A stretch of DNA of 64,000 nt from Terripilifer ovatus. GTDB lineage: Bacteria; Pseudomonadota; Alphaproteobacteria; Rhizobiales; Beijerinckiaceae. The position numbers and the translations under genes were made by a program. Location of the stretch: NCBI GenBank assembly GCA_029222685.1, contig JARHVB010000018.1:1-64000 (forward strand), in the 5' to 3' direction. Below the pieces are notes generated by a model. It was given only the letters and a program-made list of their open reading frames with translations, had not been told where the DNA came from and ran no database searches. This document shows, one piece after another, positions 34,691 through 43,606 of the stretch (its first letter is position 1; every line of letters begins with the position of its first letter).

Positions 34691-35857
34691 TTGCGGCCAG
34701 GTTTATTGCTATTTCTGTTTTCCCTGTGCGGGCTGGCGGCGACCGTTTCAAGCCGCTCCATCGATCCTCTCGTCGCCGTTCTCGCCGCCGACTTCGGCGT
34801 GCCCACCGCCACCGCGGCGCTGGTGACGTCGCTCTACGCGCTTCCGTTCGCACTCGGGCAGCCGATCCTCGGGCCGCTGGGCGATGCTTTCGGCAAGGCG
34901 CGGATGCTGCGTTTCTATTTGTGGATCCTGGCGGCCTGCCTGCTGGCCACGGCGTTCACGACTGACCTTCACGCGTTGCTGTTCTTCAGATTCTGCTCGG
35001 GCTTTGCGGCCGGCGGCATTATCCCTGCCTGCATGGCCTCGCTGGGAGACCGTTTCGCCGGGTCCGAGCGCGCGATTGCCATCTCGCGGTTCGTGACGGT
35101 GGGCCTCATCGCCCAGATCCTGAGCGCCAGTCTCTCAGGCGTTCTGGCCAGTTTCCTGGGATGGCGCAGCGTGTTCATCGCGGCTTCGCTTATCGCCACC
35201 GTCAGCGCGCTTTCGGCCACCTTCCTTCTCCCGGCGCCTGTTGCTCAATCGCGGCCGTTTTCCTTCCCCGAAGCGGTGCGCAACTACAAATCCGTTTTCG
35301 CCAATCCGAAAGCGCCGCTGTGCTTCGCCACGGTTTTTCTCGAAGGCATCGCGCTCTTCGGCATAACGCCCTACGTGTCGGAGTTCCTGCGGGTTGGACA
35401 TCTCGGCGATGTGCGCGAAGCGGGCCTCATCATCGGCGCCATGGGCGTCGGCGGGATTATCTATTCCTTCGTCCTGCCGATGCTGCTGAGACGCTTCAGC
35501 AAGTTCACCTTGCTGGGCACAGGCGGCATGATCGCGGCTGCGGCGCCGCTGGCCCTCGCCTTCGCACCGTCCTGGATCGCGATCGCCTGCGCCTTCGCGG
35601 TGGCAGGCTTCGGCTACATGCTGATGCATAATTCCATCCAGTCGGAAGCCGTCGAGCTCGCGCCGGACAGCCGCGTGTCAGCCTATTCCATGCACGCCTT
35701 CTCGTTCTTCACCGGGCAGTCGCTGGGGCCGATCCTGGCTGGCGGCGCGATGCATGCGTTCGGCTCAACGGGCATGTTGATGTGCAGCGCCGTCATTCTG
35801 GCCGCCACCGGTCTGATCATCTCCCGGCTGTTCGTCCGATTGGCGAGGCCTGTGTGA
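34691..35857 (+). CDS. Major facilitator superfamily transporter
   Basis: About 388 residues with twelve predicted membrane helices. The GPLGDAFGKARMLRF loop between helices 2 and 3 and a GDRFAGSERAIAI-like loop are typical of the DHA1-like multidrug and sugar exporters of the YdhP/AraJ kind. A TTG at 34691 with GGGGGAA upstream is the best start; the frame is open to 34607, but that section has no helix. It is probably an exporter or uptake protein for a compound of this cluster. Confidence 0.82.
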   Translation: MRPGLLLFLFSLCGLAATVSSRSIDPLVAVLAADFGVPTATAALVTSLYALPFALGQPILGPLGDAFGKARMLRFYLWILAACLLATAFTTDLHALLFFRFCSGFAAGGIIPACMASLGDRFAGSERAIAISRFVTVGLIAQILSASLSGVLASFLGWRSVFIAASLIATVSALSATFLLPAPVAQSRPFSFPEAVRNYKSVFANPKAPLCFATVFLEGIALFGITPYVSEFLRVGHLGDVREAGLIIGAMGVGGIIYSFVLPMLLRRFSKFTLLGTGGMIAAAAPLALAFAPSWIAIACAFAVAGFGYMLMHNSIQSEAVELAPDSRVSAYSMHAFSFFTGQSLGPILAGGAMHAFGSTGMLMCSAVILAATGLIISRLFVRLARPV

Positions 35858-35861
35858 GGAT

Positions 35862-36317
35862 TCAGATCACACCCCAGCGCCTGACCCTGCGGACATAACC
35901 GGCGAAACTGCCGCCGAACAGCGCTGTCATATGCTGTTCGTCCTCAAGGACGCGCTGCTGGAACCACCACAGGTGAAAGATCAACAGGGCAACGGCGGCC
36001 AGCGAATGAAACGTCACCGCCAGGCCGGTCATGAAAATCAGATGGCCGAGATACATGGGGTTGCGCACATAGGCGTAGATGCCGGTGTCGACGATCCGCG
36101 TGGGCGGGATATCTATGCCTGGTCCGCCGCCGCCGTGCTGCGTGCGGTAGATGCCGCTCCAGCGATATTGAACGTAGCCCCAGATCAGCAGCGGCAGGCC
36201 GAAGGGGTCGAGCACGAGCGCGCCGCGCCGCAGCAGAAGTTCGAGCAGCACGACGCACACGGGATAGAGAACGAACGTGCGCCGCGGCGTACTGGCCAGC
36301 CATCTGCGGACAGTCAT
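35862..36317 (-). CDS. Isoprenylcysteine methyltransferase-like membrane protein
   Basis: About 151 residues, starting at the internal ATG 36317 (MTVRRWL); a start at 36344 is also open. The ICMT/PEMT pattern is clear: GIYAYVRNPMYLGHLIFMTGLAV and the EDEQHMTALFGGSFAGYVRRVRRW end, with three or four membrane helices. Bacterial members methylate small molecules or lipids using S-adenosylmethionine. The role in this cluster is unknown. Confidence 0.8.
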   Translation of the reverse strand: MTVRRWLASTPRRTFVLYPVCVVLLELLLRRGALVLDPFGLPLLIWGYVQYRWSGIYRTQHGGGGPGIDIPPTRIVDTGIYAYVRNPMYLGHLIFMTGLAVTFHSLAAVALLIFHLWWFQQRVLEDEQHMTALFGGSFAGYVRRVRRWGVI

Positions 36318-36340
36318 AGGACGTTGAGCAGATCCTAGTT

Positions 36341-37246
36341 TCAATGCTGGACCGCTTGCGCGTAGCTGACGCCAATCTCCGGGCCGACGTCGAACAGTTT
36401 GCGCTCGTGCATCCAGGCCTGCGTCGTCTCGAAGATCGACTGCGAGTAGGCTTGCGGCACGACTCTCTCGCCGACGCCGAAGCGGCGCACGTCGATAAGA
36501 CCGTGGAAGCGGCTCGGCATGTCTTTCAGGAAATAATGCTTGTAGAGTTCGGGCTGAAGATCGATATCGGACTGAGCGCGGACGAGGCCCGCAATATATT
36601 TCTCGACGTCCTGCGCCGCGACATGGGCCGGAAACATGAAGGCCATCATGAATGTGGTCGAGACGACTCTGCGGAAGCCCTGCTGCTCCAGCAGATAGAG
36701 CTGCGGGCCGAAGACATTGGCGGCCGGGACTTTCCGCGCCAGCGCGGAATCGACGCGCGACCAGGCGGTTCCGGCAAGTTTGAGCTTGATGTCATTTGAT
36801 GGCAGAAAGACTTCAAGCGCTTGAATGGCGGAATAATGGCTGCCGGAGTGATAGCCGACCGCAACCTCGACGCCGGCGAGATCCTCGGGCCGCATCACTT
36901 TTGAATCACCCGGCACGACGATCGCGGCCTCGCAGACGCTATAGGCCTTGCCCCACATGATGCCGTCATTGACTTTCGCCGCCTGGTTCACGGTCCAGTG
37001 GCGGGCGCAACTGACATCGCCCGCATCGCCGCCCTTGCGGCCGTTGCCTTCGCGATAGCTTTCGAAGGCGCCGGAGATAATGTCCGGGATGGGACCTGCG
37101 CCCTGCAGGTCCGCCGCCGTCTGGGTGTTGCGCTCGGCAGATAGGAGATTGATCTCGTAATCGAGCCCCAGGTCGCGGAAATAGCGCTTTTCATCGGCGA
37201 CCCAGTCGTTGAGGCGGCCATGGGGTTGAATGACGAGCTTCGACAT
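36341..37246 (-). CDS. Leaderless substrate-binding-fold (NMT1-like) protein, paralogue B
   Basis: 301 residues with the fold of ABC-type binding proteins (NMT1/THI5/SsuA-like): MSKLVIQPHGRLNDWVADEKRYFRDLGLDYEI, a central CARHWTVNQAA, AYSVCEAAIVV and a VGYHSGSHYSAIQALE segment. There is no signal peptide, so it stays in the cytoplasm and should not be a normal transporter component. GGAGGAC precedes the ATG at 37246. It is the closest match to the gene just upstream, and the two share HWTVN and SGSHY motifs. 4,5-dihydroxyphthalate decarboxylase is a known enzyme of this fold that also lacks a leader. Confidence 0.7.
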   Translation of the reverse strand: MSKLVIQPHGRLNDWVADEKRYFRDLGLDYEINLLSAERNTQTAADLQGAGPIPDIISGAFESYREGNGRKGGDAGDVSCARHWTVNQAAKVNDGIMWGKAYSVCEAAIVVPGDSKVMRPEDLAGVEVAVGYHSGSHYSAIQALEVFLPSNDIKLKLAGTAWSRVDSALARKVPAANVFGPQLYLLEQQGFRRVVSTTFMMAFMFPAHVAAQDVEKYIAGLVRAQSDIDLQPELYKHYFLKDMPSRFHGLIDVRRFGVGERVVPQAYSQSIFETTQAWMHERKLFDVGPEIGVSYAQAVQH

Positions 37247-37269
37247 CTGCTTTGTCCTCCCGCTTGCGG

Positions 37270-38148
37270 CTACTCCGCCGCGACGCCGAAGATCGCATCT
37301 TCGTAGATGCCGTGGCCCATGCTGGCGTTCTTGAAGATCTCGCGCTCGCCCACCCAGCGGAACGTCTCGTCGTAAATCTCTTTCGAATAGGGTTCGAACA
37401 CGATGCGCTCGCCGGGTCCCCATCGCCGCGTGTCCATGACCGAATGGAAGCGCTCGGGGAATTCCTTCTTGTAGTAATGGGTGTAGAGGTCCGGCCGCAG
37501 ATCGATGTCGTGCTGGGCACGGCGCAGGGCGCGGAAGAATTTCTGCACGTCCTGCGGATCGGGATCGCCGGTGATCATCGAGGCCATCATGAACGTCGTG
37601 TCCATGATCTTGCGATAGCCGAGCTGTTCGAGGAAATAATACGGCCCACTGAAGGCTGAGACGGCCGGCGTCCTGCCGTCGATGAACGCTTCCATGCGCG
37701 CGAACAGCAGGCCGTCGTTGAACGACAGCTCCACATCGGTGATCGGCATATATTGCTCGAGGGCCTGGATGGTCGCGTAATGGCTGCCGGACTGAAAGCC
37801 GACGGAGATCGGCACGCCCTTGAGATCGGCCGGTGTGTTCACCTTCGAATCCTGCCGCACGAAAATGCCGGCGGGCGAGACCGAATAGCACTCGGCGAAC
37901 AGTTTGCCGTGGCCGTTGGAGGCCGCCACATTCACCGTCCAGTGACAGGCGCCGCTGACATTGCACTCGCGGCCCTTTTCAAAGGTCTGATAGGCGCCGA
38001 CGCCGTTGCCGATGTGATGGCCCTGGGAGGCTTTGGAATCCATGGTCTCGCGGAACTCGTAATCGAGGCCTTCGGCGGCGAAATAGCCCTTCTGCTCGGC
38101 GACCCATTCGTGCAGCCGGAAATGCGGCGCGACGACGAATTTTTCCAT
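37270..38148 (-). CDS. Leaderless substrate-binding-fold (NMT1-like) protein, paralogue A
   Basis: 292 residues, closely related to the following gene: MEKFVVAPHFRLHEWVAEQKGYFAAEGLDYEF, GACHWTVNVAAS, CYSVSPAGIFV and VGFQSGSHYATIQALE match it block by block. No signal peptide is present. The tandem arrangement suggests a heteromeric cytoplasmic protein, possibly a decarboxylase or lyase, or soluble sensors. The LysR gene reads away from it, with a dyad in between, so it likely controls this pair. The names binding protein and enzyme are both open. Confidence 0.7.
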   Translation of the reverse strand: MEKFVVAPHFRLHEWVAEQKGYFAAEGLDYEFRETMDSKASQGHHIGNGVGAYQTFEKGRECNVSGACHWTVNVAASNGHGKLFAECYSVSPAGIFVRQDSKVNTPADLKGVPISVGFQSGSHYATIQALEQYMPITDVELSFNDGLLFARMEAFIDGRTPAVSAFSGPYYFLEQLGYRKIMDTTFMMASMITGDPDPQDVQKFFRALRRAQHDIDLRPDLYTHYYKKEFPERFHSVMDTRRWGPGERIVFEPYSKEIYDETFRWVGEREIFKNASMGHGIYEDAIFGVAAE

Positions 38149-38238
38149 GAGATTTCCTCCTCAAGGCGCAGGGCGCCGGTTCATTGAAGCCAATCTAGCT
38201 TGTCTCGCCCAAATTGATAATTGGCTATTTCATGGATA

Positions 38239-38263
38239 AATTGTCTCCAATTGGTGGACAATT
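38239..38263. promoter_or_regulatory. Dyad operator between LysR gene and the NMT1-like pair
   Basis: AATTGTC (38239-38245) and GACAATT (38257-38263) flank a central CCAATTGG. A second AT-rich element, AAATTGATAATTGG, lies at 38211-38224. The arrangement fits a LysR recognition and activation site that also overlaps the LysR gene's own start region, implying autoregulation. Confidence 0.6.
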
Positions 38264-38275
38264 ACCGGAGGGCGC

Positions 38276-39187
38276 ATGGACCGTTTCGAGCAGATGCGCG
38301 TCTTTGCCAGCGTCGTCGAGGCCGGCGGCTTCACCCGCGCCATGCCGCGGGCCGGCATGTCCCGCGCGGCGGTCAGCAAACATGTCCTGCAGCTGGAAGA
38401 GCGCCTCGGCGTGCGGCTGCTGAACCGGACGACGCGGCAGGTCGGCATGACGGAAGCCGGCCGCATCTTCTACGAACAGTGCCGCCGCATTCTCGACGAG
38501 GTGGCGTCGGCGGAGCAGGGCGCGGCGCAGATCAGTGGCGAGCCGCACGGCGAATTGCGCGTCGTTGCGCCAACCAATTTCGCGCTCACCTATCTCGGCG
38601 ATGCCATCACGGAGTTTCTGCTTGCCTATCACGATCTCAAGATCGATCTCAGCCTCAATGATCGTGCTGTCGATCCCATCGATGGCGGCTATGATCTCGC
38701 CATCCGCGTCATCAATTCGGCATTGCCGGACAGCGCCAGCCTCGCGGCAACCCGGCTGACGACGTCAAGTCGCATTCTTTGCGCTTCGCCCGCGTATCTG
38801 CTGGAACACGGCACGCCGCGCCAGCCCCAGGAGCTGTCGAAGCACCAATGCCTCAGCTATTCCTATGTGGACGATCCGCGGAGCTGGCGGCTGAAGGGCA
38901 AGGGTCAGGAAAAAGGCAAAGAACATGTGGTCAGCGTGTCGGGGCGCATCATCACCAGCGCCGGCCAGGTGCTGAGCACGGCGGCGGCAGCCGGCCTCGG
39001 CATTGCCTATGGGCCGACCGTTTTCTTCCAGGATGCCATTGCGCGTGGCAAGGTCGTCCAGGTGCTGCCGGACTATGACCTGCCGCAGGTCTCGATCTAT
39101 GCAATTTATCCTGTCAGCCGTCACCGATCTCCAAAGGTGACGGCCTTCACGGGTTTCATGCAAAAATTCTTCGCCGGAAAGTTGTAG
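38276..39187 (+). CDS. LysR-family transcriptional regulator
   Basis: 303 residues. The winged helix is MDRFEQMRVFASVVEAGGFTRAMPRAGMSRAAVSKHVLQLEERLGVRLLNRTTR, followed by a LysR substrate-binding domain (about 90-300). CGGAGGG lies a few bases before the ATG. It is divergent from the leaderless NMT1-like pair, which it most likely controls, and it converges on the second Bug gene. In sequence style it belongs to the large DsdC/AaeR-like group, without a named target. Confidence 0.9.
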   Translation: MDRFEQMRVFASVVEAGGFTRAMPRAGMSRAAVSKHVLQLEERLGVRLLNRTTRQVGMTEAGRIFYEQCRRILDEVASAEQGAAQISGEPHGELRVVAPTNFALTYLGDAITEFLLAYHDLKIDLSLNDRAVDPIDGGYDLAIRVINSALPDSASLAATRLTTSSRILCASPAYLLEHGTPRQPQELSKHQCLSYSYVDDPRSWRLKGKGQEKGKEHVVSVSGRIITSAGQVLSTAAAAGLGIAYGPTVFFQDAIARGKVVQVLPDYDLPQVSIYAIYPVSRHRSPKVTAFTGFMQKFFAGKL

Positions 39188-39197
39188 AGGAGTTTGT

Positions 39198-40172
39198 TCA
39201 ATTGAGCGGAATGCCGCTCTCGCGCAGGACCGGCTCCCATCTGGCGCGTTCCGCCTTGACGAAATCGGCGAACTCCTTCGGCGTCGAATTGACGGCGACG
39301 ATGCCGAGCGGCAGCAGCTTCTTCTGAATTTCGGGATCCCGCGTCGCCTTGACGACCGACTGCTGGATTTTGTCGATGATGGGCGCCGGCGTGCCGACCG
39401 GGGCGACGAAGCCGACCCACGTCGACATTTCGCCGATGTCTTTCAAGCCCGCCATGGCATTCAGCGGTTTGAGGTCGGGCAGCGACTGGAGCGGCTTTTC
39501 GTTGAGTTTCGCCAGGGCGCGCAGCTTGCCGTCGTGAATGAGCGCGAGGTGCGGCGCGATGCCGTCAATCGCATAGTCGATGCTGCCATCCAGCAGCGCC
39601 TGCACGATATCCGAACTGCCTTTGAACGGCACGAAGACGGCGTCGATGCCCGCCAGCTTGTTGAACATGACGGCGGCCAGCCGGGTTGGGATGATGCCGC
39701 CGCCGTAGTTGAGTTTGCCTGGATTGGCGCGTCCCCTGGCGATCAGTTCCTCGACGGTTTTCGGGCCGTTGGCGGGCACGACGAGAATCGAGGTATTCAC
39801 GGCGGCCATGGAAATCGTGTCGAAATCCTCGGGCTTGTAGGGCAGCACCGAGGTCGTGATCGGGTTCATGACCAGGGTGGTGTCCATGGCCATCAGCAAG
39901 GTGTAGCCATCGGCCGGCGCACTCGCGACCGCCGCCGCGCCGATGGCGGAGTTGGCGCCGGCCCGGTTCTCGATGACGACACCCTTGTCCCATTGTTCCG
40001 ACAGGTTCTGGCCAAGGAAGCGCGCGAGAACGTCAGTGGGTCCGCCTGCCGGGAAGGGAACGATGATCTTAACCGGATGGTCGGGAAAGGTCGTGGCAGC
40101 GGATGTCTGGGCCTGTGCGTTGCAGAGCGTGGATGTGGCGATCAGCGCCGCAAGCGCCAAAGCGAATTGCAT
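39198..40172 (-). CDS. Bug-family (TctC) periplasmic substrate-binding protein
   Basis: 324 residues with signal peptide (to about 22, NAQAQ) and Bug hallmarks FPAGGPTDVLARFLGQ, VIENRAGANSAIGAAAVA, LLMAMDTTLVMNP and the PAPIIDKIQQSVVKATRDPEIQKKLLPLG C-terminal pattern. It binds an organic acid in the periplasm. No membrane transporter genes are next to it. Its C-terminus meets the LysR gene's end (ten bases apart, convergent). Confidence 0.9.
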   Translation of the reverse strand: MQFALALAALIATSTLCNAQAQTSAATTFPDHPVKIIVPFPAGGPTDVLARFLGQNLSEQWDKGVVIENRAGANSAIGAAAVASAPADGYTLLMAMDTTLVMNPITTSVLPYKPEDFDTISMAAVNTSILVVPANGPKTVEELIARGRANPGKLNYGGGIIPTRLAAVMFNKLAGIDAVFVPFKGSSDIVQALLDGSIDYAIDGIAPHLALIHDGKLRALAKLNEKPLQSLPDLKPLNAMAGLKDIGEMSTWVGFVAPVGTPAPIIDKIQQSVVKATRDPEIQKKLLPLGIVAVNSTPKEFADFVKAERARWEPVLRESGIPLN

Positions 40173-40424
40173 GGACGTTCCTCTCGTGCCGGCTTCCGAT
40201 CTGGTCCGGCTTGCGTGAGCGGACTAAAGCAGATCGATGCAGGCGAGGAAAGGCCGTTGAGGCAGCTACTGCCGCTGGGCCAGGGTTCTCGCCGTCGCGG
40301 CAAGACCGGCCGCTGCCACGTCAGTTCGGCGTCAGAAGATGGCGAAGCTGATGCCGGCCGATTGAAGACATCGCCTCGCGGCTGCATGTTCAGCCGGTAT
40401 TCGGCGTGAAAAAGGAGAAAGCGG
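40173..40424. promoter_or_regulatory. Upstream interval of the second Bug gene
   Basis: About 250 bases between two leftward genes. It must contain the Bug gene's promoter and the end of the AraC transcript. I see no convincing operator, repeat or terminator. Confidence 0.3.
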
Positions 40425-41438
40425 CTACCGCCGCTGCGCCCGCGCCAGGGTTTCCGACGGGTTCTCGCCGTAGCGGCGGCGGTAGTCCTGGCTGAACCGG
40501 CTGAGATGGCCGAAGCCGAATTCGAGGGCGACTTCCGCGACGGTGCAGGGGCCGTCGGCGCGGCTGAGCCGTTCGCGCACCGCGTCGAGGCGGACGTCGC
40601 GGACGAACTGCATCGGGCTGGTGTCGCGAAAGCGGCGGAAAGCTTCCTGCAGGGTCCGCTGCGGCACGCCGACCGCAGTGGCGATGGCCCCCAGGTCGAG
40701 TGGCCGGGTGGCGTTCTGGCGGATGAAGTCTTCCGAGCGGCGCACCGATGCCGGCGCGATGCCGGCCGACCGCCGAGGCTCCCGGCCGCCATGATGGGGG
40801 TGTCCGCGCAGCAGGAAGGTGATCAGCAATTGCTCCAGATGGGCGGCGACGAGGCGGTTGGTGCGGGCTTGGTCCAGCATAGCCGGGTTCGACAGCAGGG
40901 TCGTGACCAGGGCGAGCCAGGGCTGCATCGCCGGCTCGTCGAGATCGATGCGCGAGCGCAACAGCGGCAAGGCGCCGTCCGTATGACGGCGCACCATATC
41001 GGCGTCGAGCCGGAACACGAGCTGTTCATTGTCCTTCGAGAACACGGCGCGGAAGGATTGGCCGGGGTTATAGGCAAAGCCAAGCCGGCCGCTGAGCTCG
41101 AATTCCTCGGTGCCGAACTGCACAATACCTGTGCCGGACGGACAAAACAGCAGCAGATAGTCGTCGTTGCTGCCGTGCGAATCCAGATGCATCGGTCCGC
41201 CGTGATTGATGGCGGCAAAGCCAAGCCCGGACAGGCGCAGATAGTCCATGCGGTAGCGGGCGTCGCGCATGTGCCGGCCCGGCGTCAATTTATGCGGGTG
41301 CAGCACGTTGGCGATGCGCGATTGCGCCTCTTCGGCCGTGTCCAGCTCGAAGTGACGCCAGCGGCGGAGCGCGCTGTAGGCGTGCGGGGCTATGGACTGG
41401 TGCATGGCGGTGACCAAGACATCTGCTTTTCCAAGCAA
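40425..41438 (-). CDS. AraC-family transcriptional regulator
   Basis: 337 residues. The C-terminal AraC helix-turn-helix pair is clear: LDLGAIATAVGVPQRTLQEAFRRFRDTSPMQFVRDVRLDAVRERL and VAEVALEFGFGHLSRFSQDYRRRYGENPSETL. The N-terminal part (about 30-210) fits the AraC_binding_2 domain seen in regulators of aromatic catabolism such as AndR/CbdS and XylS relatives. A start at 41405 is also possible. It may control the neighbouring Rieske oxygenase or the Bug gene. Confidence 0.88.
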   Translation of the reverse strand: MLGKADVLVTAMHQSIAPHAYSALRRWRHFELDTAEEAQSRIANVLHPHKLTPGRHMRDARYRMDYLRLSGLGFAAINHGGPMHLDSHGSNDDYLLLFCPSGTGIVQFGTEEFELSGRLGFAYNPGQSFRAVFSKDNEQLVFRLDADMVRRHTDGALPLLRSRIDLDEPAMQPWLALVTTLLSNPAMLDQARTNRLVAAHLEQLLITFLLRGHPHHGGREPRRSAGIAPASVRRSEDFIRQNATRPLDLGAIATAVGVPQRTLQEAFRRFRDTSPMQFVRDVRLDAVRERLSRADGPCTVAEVALEFGFGHLSRFSQDYRRRYGENPSETLARAQRR

Positions 41439-41501
41439 ACATCATACCATGCAAGAACCGCTATGAAAGCTGCAAGAACAATGGCAGACCTGTTCGCAGC
41501 T

Positions 41502-41602
41502 TGTCATTCCCGACGCCGCAGGCGCGAGCGGGAATCCAGGGGCCAAGAGCTTCCACGTTGCCTCTGGATTCCCGCTCTGCGCTTCGCTTGGCGGGAATGA
41601 CA
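41502..41602. repeat. Palindromic intergenic repeat, copy 1
   Basis: About 100 bases bounded by TGTCATTCCCG and CGGGAATGACA, with inner hairpins CCGCAGGCGCGAGCGG-like and GGATTCCCGCT. It ends about 40 bases before the stop of the oxygenase beta gene. A second copy is at 46654-46756. Confidence 0.85.
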
Positions 41603-41645
41603 CCAAGGTTGAAGCAAGCCCTTTAGAGCAGCCTTCAATTTCAGA

Positions 41646-42131
41646 TCAGATCGGGATTGCCAGCGCCGTCTGCACGCGTGAGGTGTCGTAGACGACGCGC
41701 TTGCTCTTGAAGCGCCAGCCGTCGGCGGTCCTGATGACGCGGTCGATGTAGCGGCCGGCCTGGTAGATCGAGGTTTCGCCCGCCTGCGACGTGTTGATGA
41801 CCACATAGTTCGAGGTCATCAGGATATTGTCGTCGTCGAGCTTTTCGAATTGCAGGCCGGAGACGAAATGCCGGTAGGTCGGCTTCTCGTAGATGTTGGC
41901 GTTGCGCAGCGAGATCACGCGGTCGCGCAGCATGGCCGCATTGTCGCAATAGATGACCGGTGCGGGAAAGCCCTCGTCGTCGTTCTCCTTGGGGATGATC
42001 TCGTAGAAACAATCCTCGACGAACAGTTTCGGCCAGTCTTCGAGACGGTCGCTGTCGAGGGCTGCGATATAGCGGTCCTGCAGGGTGATCAGCTCGAAGC
42101 GCAGCAGCAGGTTTTCCATCGCGGGCGTCAT
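41646..42131 (-). CDS. Aromatic-ring-hydroxylating dioxygenase, beta subunit
   Basis: 161 residues with the NTF2-like fold of Rieske oxygenase small subunits: FELITLQDRYIAALDSDRLEDWPKLFVEDCFYEIIPKEN, AMLRDRVISLRNANIYEKPTYRHFVSG and an ending KSKRVVYDTSRVQTALAIPI are very close in pattern to BenB/AntB/TphA-type subunits. It stabilises the alpha-3 beta-3 hexamer. Its ATG overlaps the stop of the alpha gene by four bases (TCAT/ATGA on the minus strand), so the two are coupled. Confidence 0.92.
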   Translation of the reverse strand: MTPAMENLLLRFELITLQDRYIAALDSDRLEDWPKLFVEDCFYEIIPKENDDEGFPAPVIYCDNAAMLRDRVISLRNANIYEKPTYRHFVSGLQFEKLDDDNILMTSNYVVINTSQAGETSIYQAGRYIDRVIRTADGWRFKSKRVVYDTSRVQTALAIPI

Positions 42132-43429
42132 GCTTTCTCCATGGCGACGTCACGGCCGAAGCCCATGATCTCCTGATAGCCGATCCAGAATTTGCGGACG
42201 AGCTTTTCGGTGATCGCCGAATGGTCGTCGTCGATTTCCTTGCGCGACATTTCGATGAAGGAATATTCGTCCGGGTCGCGCCTGGTGCCGCGCTGCACGA
42301 GTTCGGTGGCTTCCGTGTCTTCCATCGAGATATAGCCGGAGGGGCCGACGAGATTGGCCTGCTTGATGCGCAGGGCGCGCAGTTCCGGCGTGTCGTCGAC
42401 ATAGCCGAAGAAATGGAACACCAGTTCGAAGGCGTCCGGGCCTTTCGGCAATATTTGCCGCGCCACCAGCGTATTGTGAATCTGCTGAATGACGAGCTGC
42501 GGAAAGATCGGCTGGATGTGGTTGGTGGCGAGTTCCTCGTATTCCTTCACCATGGCGAGAACGGACGGATCCTCGAGACGGAACTTTTCATCGTAGGAGC
42601 GGATCTGCTGCGCCTTGTAGGCCTCGGGATTTTCGTCCTCGCCCTTCAGCGCCAGGATGATGCTGTGCAGGCCGCGCTTCTCGTCGAGCACGCAACGCAT
42701 CTCCATGTTGACGCGGAAGATGTTGAACGTGGTGTGGAAGAGATGCAAAAGGCTCGCGTGATAGGGGTCCTTGACGTTCTCGATATAGAGCTTCCAGTTG
42801 GACTTGGAATATTGCCGCGTGCAGCCGAGATATTCGACGGGCTTATGGAAGATGCGGTCGACATAGGGGCGCATCTGCGGGCCGATGTAATCGGCCAGTG
42901 ACTCAACCTCGTCGCTGAAGGTCGCGAAGACGAGGCCGCCATAGCTGTCGACGCGCAACTGGCGCAGGTTGTGGTCGGAGAGCTGGAAGTCCTCCGGCAT
43001 GCCGAGCTTCTCGCCGCGGCCGCGCCGGAACGGCACGCCCTGCAGGTTGCCCTTGGCGCCGAAGCTCCACTGATGATAGACGCAGGTGTGCATCTTGGCA
43101 TTGCCGCGCTTCTGCCGGCAGACCATGGCGCCGCGGTGCGAGCAGCGGTTGACCCAGGCGGCGAGCGTGCCGTCATCGGCGCGCGTCATCACCACCGGCG
43201 TGTCGCCGATGAACGTGCTCTTGTAATCGCCGGGTTTGGGGATTTCCGCTTCGAGGCCGAGAAAGTTCCAGGTCGGGCCGCGGTAGATACGTTCCTGCTC
43301 CAGGTCATAGACCTCCTGGGAGCTGAACACGCGATAAGGCACGCGCGAGCCGTCGCCGTTGGGGAAAGCGCCGATGGGATCGTAGCCAGGATCCGGGTCG
43401 AGGGCCTTGCCGTGGACTTTCTCAAGCAT
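42128..43429 (-). CDS. Aromatic-ring-hydroxylating dioxygenase, alpha subunit (Rieske)
   Basis: 433 residues; start at ATG 43429 with AGGAGA upstream, though the frame is open to 43585. Rieske [2Fe-2S] ligands: Cys96 and His98 (NRCSHRG), Cys116 and His119 (TCVYHQW). The catalytic iron site fits DPYHASLLH (Asp221 bridging, His224, His229) plus an Asp near 380. Closest in style to benzoate/anthranilate-type oxygenases (groups with a short C-terminal domain). No ferredoxin or reductase gene is adjacent, so the electron supply must come from elsewhere, perhaps FdxA or an unlinked reductase. Substrate unknown. Confidence 0.93.
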   Translation of the reverse strand: MLEKVHGKALDPDPGYDPIGAFPNGDGSRVPYRVFSSQEVYDLEQERIYRGPTWNFLGLEAEIPKPGDYKSTFIGDTPVVMTRADDGTLAAWVNRCSHRGAMVCRQKRGNAKMHTCVYHQWSFGAKGNLQGVPFRRGRGEKLGMPEDFQLSDHNLRQLRVDSYGGLVFATFSDEVESLADYIGPQMRPYVDRIFHKPVEYLGCTRQYSKSNWKLYIENVKDPYHASLLHLFHTTFNIFRVNMEMRCVLDEKRGLHSIILALKGEDENPEAYKAQQIRSYDEKFRLEDPSVLAMVKEYEELATNHIQPIFPQLVIQQIHNTLVARQILPKGPDAFELVFHFFGYVDDTPELRALRIKQANLVGPSGYISMEDTEATELVQRGTRRDPDEYSFIEMSRKEIDDDHSAITEKLVRKFWIGYQEIMGFGRDVAMEKA

Positions 43430-43606
43430 CGAAGTCTCCTCAGTCGCTGGCCGGAGCTTAAGACCTTTCATCGGTCCAATTCTATCCGATTCACGCAAGC
43501 CCGTAGCGGCGCTATCCGTTTCCGGCGGAATTCGCGTCCCGGCGCGCGCGTGACGGCTTGTGGCTCCTGCCGCCCGGACTAGCATTGCGGCGAATTGGGA
43601 AGCCCG

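Noticed and set aside
36341-37966. 541-codon frame read as one fused protein
   Set aside because: Only the part from 37246 leftward has protein character; the rest is another frame of the upstream paralogue. Two separate genes with their own ribosome sites fit better.
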